DNA of 64,000 nt from the NCBI GenBank assembly GCA_910577095.1, contig CAJTLY010000003.1, positions 1 to 64,000 of the forward strand. The letters run 5' to 3'. This DNA comes from an uncultured Alphaproteobacteria bacterium (GTDB taxonomy: Bacteria > Pseudomonadota > Alphaproteobacteria > RF32 > CAG-239). The notes under the pieces were generated by a model. The model worked only from the letters and a program-made list of their open reading frames with translations. It was not told the origin of the DNA and ran no database searches. Position 1 is the stretch's first letter, and each line of letters begins with the position of its first letter. Of the stretch, positions 63,050-64,000 are shown piece by piece. The position numbers were made by a program, and so were the translations under genes.

Positions 63050-63727
63050 ATGACGAAAAAATATATAAATTTGTTTCTGAAAATGAGTGTCAGTCTTTTA
63101 ATCGTTCTGTTTTTTTGGAAATTAGAACAATATTCGTTGCGGCAGATCTGTGATCGTTGCAACAGCGGCCTTTTTATATTTGTCTTATTTCCGTTGACAA
63201 ATGCTTTTTTATATATTTTGCCGGTTTTTATCTTTTTAAAAATTTGGAAAGGTTTTGTCTGTTTGGAATTTAGCAATAAAAAGACCGTTTTGTATAATAT
63301 ATTCAATAGCTGGCTGTTGTTTGTATTTTATACCTGTCTGGAAGAAGGATACAGTTTTATTCCGGCTGAAATGCATTTGCCTTTTCCTGTTTTTATAATG
63401 TTTATGCTGAGAATTCTTGGTTATGTGATGATAGCTTATATATGGGCCCCCTCTGTCTTTCGCAAATATGAAAGGTGGATGCAACTAGGTTATTTTCTGC
63501 CGATATTTATTTACGTTGCTGTATCGTGTGTTGAAGAAACGATTGACACTTCTCATCCGGATCCGAATTACAATGAACCGATCCTGCGTCGTTTTTGCGA
63601 GAAGCATTTGCAGTATGAAAGCTTTTTCACCCCGCTTCCCGGGTATTGCGAAAAAAGGCTGAAGCAGAATACCGATACGGCACCGGAAACAACTCAAGAA
63701 AGCAAACCGCTGGAAATGCACGAGTAG
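63050..63727 (+). CDS. small polytopic membrane protein (2 of a related pair)
   Basis: 225 residues: four or five hydrophobic helices in the first 165, then a polar tail of about 60 residues with two Cys and a Thr/Glu/Gln-rich end. Paralogue of the gene before it, 37 nt away, with a longer tail. I use the ATG at 63050; the reading frame is open further upstream but overlaps that gene. The ribosome site is weak. Function unknown. Confidence 0.65.
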   Translation: MTKKYINLFLKMSVSLLIVLFFWKLEQYSLRQICDRCNSGLFIFVLFPLTNAFLYILPVFIFLKIWKGFVCLEFSNKKTVLYNIFNSWLLFVFYTCLEEGYSFIPAEMHLPFPVFIMFMLRILGYVMIAYIWAPSVFRKYERWMQLGYFLPIFIYVAVSCVEETIDTSHPDPNYNEPILRRFCEKHLQYESFFTPLPGYCEKRLKQNTDTAPETTQESKPLEMHE

Positions 63728-63767
63728 GGAAATTTGTTTGAATATGGTTTTGACATGGTATCTGCAT

Positions 63768-63833
63768 CGGATATACTCATCGGAAACCGGGATACTGTAA
63801 CTATTTATTAAATATAAAGCATTAATTAAAAAG
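63768..63833 (+). pseudogene. orphan copy of the 3' end of the 61918 gene
   Basis: Second copy of the 66-bp repeat. It still reads GYTHRKPGYCNYLLNIKH then a stop, but an in-frame TGA lies only six codons upstream, so no full gene remains. It marks a past duplication or recombination event bracketing the two membrane-protein genes. Confidence 0.75.
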
Positions 63834-63872
63834 ATATCCCCCGGCGCAGCCGGGGGGGGGTATCTTTTTGTT
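63834..63872 (+). terminator. GC-rich terminator ending the island
   Basis: GATATCCCCCGGC and GCCGGGGGGGGGTATC, with a GCA loop, followed by TTTTT. Its GATA-CCCCC arms match the hairpin at 16099. Confidence 0.8.
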
Positions 63873-63931
63873 TGTCGGAAATTGGGGCGGGCCGTTTCGG
63901 CGCAAAAACGGCGGAAATCTACACTTAAAAC

Positions 63932-63960
63932 TTGCCAAAATTTTGAGTTTGCGCTATTTT
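63932..63960 (+). promoter_or_regulatory. probable promoter of the gene leaving the window
   Basis: TTGCCA (63932-63937), a 17-bp spacer and TATTTT (63955-63960), 31 nt before a start codon with AAGGA upstream. Confidence 0.45.
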
Positions 63961-63991
63961 AGCTCTGATTTTGGACAGGATTAAGGAAGCG

Positions 63992-64000
63992 ATGACAGAT
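63992..64000 (+). CDS. start of a gene cut by the window edge
   Basis: An ATG at 63992 with AAGGAAG 3 nt upstream and a promoter further up. Only three codons (Met-Thr-Asp) are visible, so nothing can be said of the product. Confidence 0.4.

Overview
The window reads as a chromosome segment of an anaerobic, probably host-associated alphaproteobacterium. The alphaproteobacterial signs are gene sets kept together in that class: an IalB-family gene fused by overlap to rlmN; gpmI-envC-ctpA-rppH; tim44-mltA-smr facing secB; rpsT next to dnaA; an EIIA-Man/HPr phosphorelay; a DUF3750 gene; a class-specific ribbon-helix-helix regulator; and a GAAC-N7-GAAC (alphaproteobacterial LexA-type) site. The anaerobic and intestinal signs are a five-gene [FeFe] hydrogenase cluster, cysteine-rich secreted proteins and a lipoprotein with Bacteroidetes-style export features. 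Placement in an uncultured gut alphaproteobacterial lineage is inference. No rRNA, tRNA, CRISPR array or intact insertion sequence was found.

Layout. 0.1-8.6 kb: cca, ialB-like, rlmN, an unknown gene with rppH, then the cell-wall/central block ctpA, envC-like, gpmI. 8.6-16.1 kb: class A PBP, polA (with both the Exo I and Exo III proofreading residues changed), gyrB. 16.1-19.5 kb: accessory island with a GH108 muramidase lacking a signal peptide, a convergent secreted four-cysteine protein, three small membrane proteins (two with the same Cys tail), then about 760 bp carrying two related structured RNA elements in tandem ahead of an XRE regulator. 20-23.3 kb: MsbA-type ABC exporter, unknown protein, EIIA-Man, HPr and a 31-residue peptide ending in a Cys/Gly tail. 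23.3-26.3 kb: autotransporter. 26.5-34.3 kb: DUF3750, recF, dnaN, NUDIX, dnaA, rpsT, crotonase, secreted protein, mutM. 34.4-38.4 kb: RHH regulator, J-domain protein, smr, mltA, tim44, secB. 38.4-43.4 kb: hydrogenase/H2-sensor operon. 43.5-49 kb: truA, Gfo/Idh/MocA oxidoreductase, Bacteroidetes-like lipoprotein, large Cys-rich exoprotein. 49-53.7 kb: yejB and yejA without yejE/yejF, plus a membrane protein with a long acidic tail. 53.8-61.3 kb: accA, rmuC, ihfB-like, lapA-like, accD, a thymidine-phosphorylase homologue with altered active-site motifs, dnaK. 61.3-64 kb: second accessory island with a duplicated promoter, an unknown protein, two related membrane proteins and a duplicated gene 3' end.

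How they work together. The replication genes (dnaA, dnaN, recF, gyrB, polA) and the envelope genes (PBP, EnvC, CtpA, MltA) are ordinary core functions. The hydrogenase operon combines a catalytic-type group B-like enzyme with a PAS-bearing sensor-type homologue, a SpoIIE-type phosphatase and two thioredoxin-fold [2Fe-2S] proteins, so it looks like H2 metabolism coupled to H2 sensing. The two AT-rich islands (16-19.5 kb and 61.3-63.9 kb) hold what the core annotation does not explain: a possible muramidase/inhibitor pair, paralogous small membrane proteins, duplicated ends and the tandem RNA elements.
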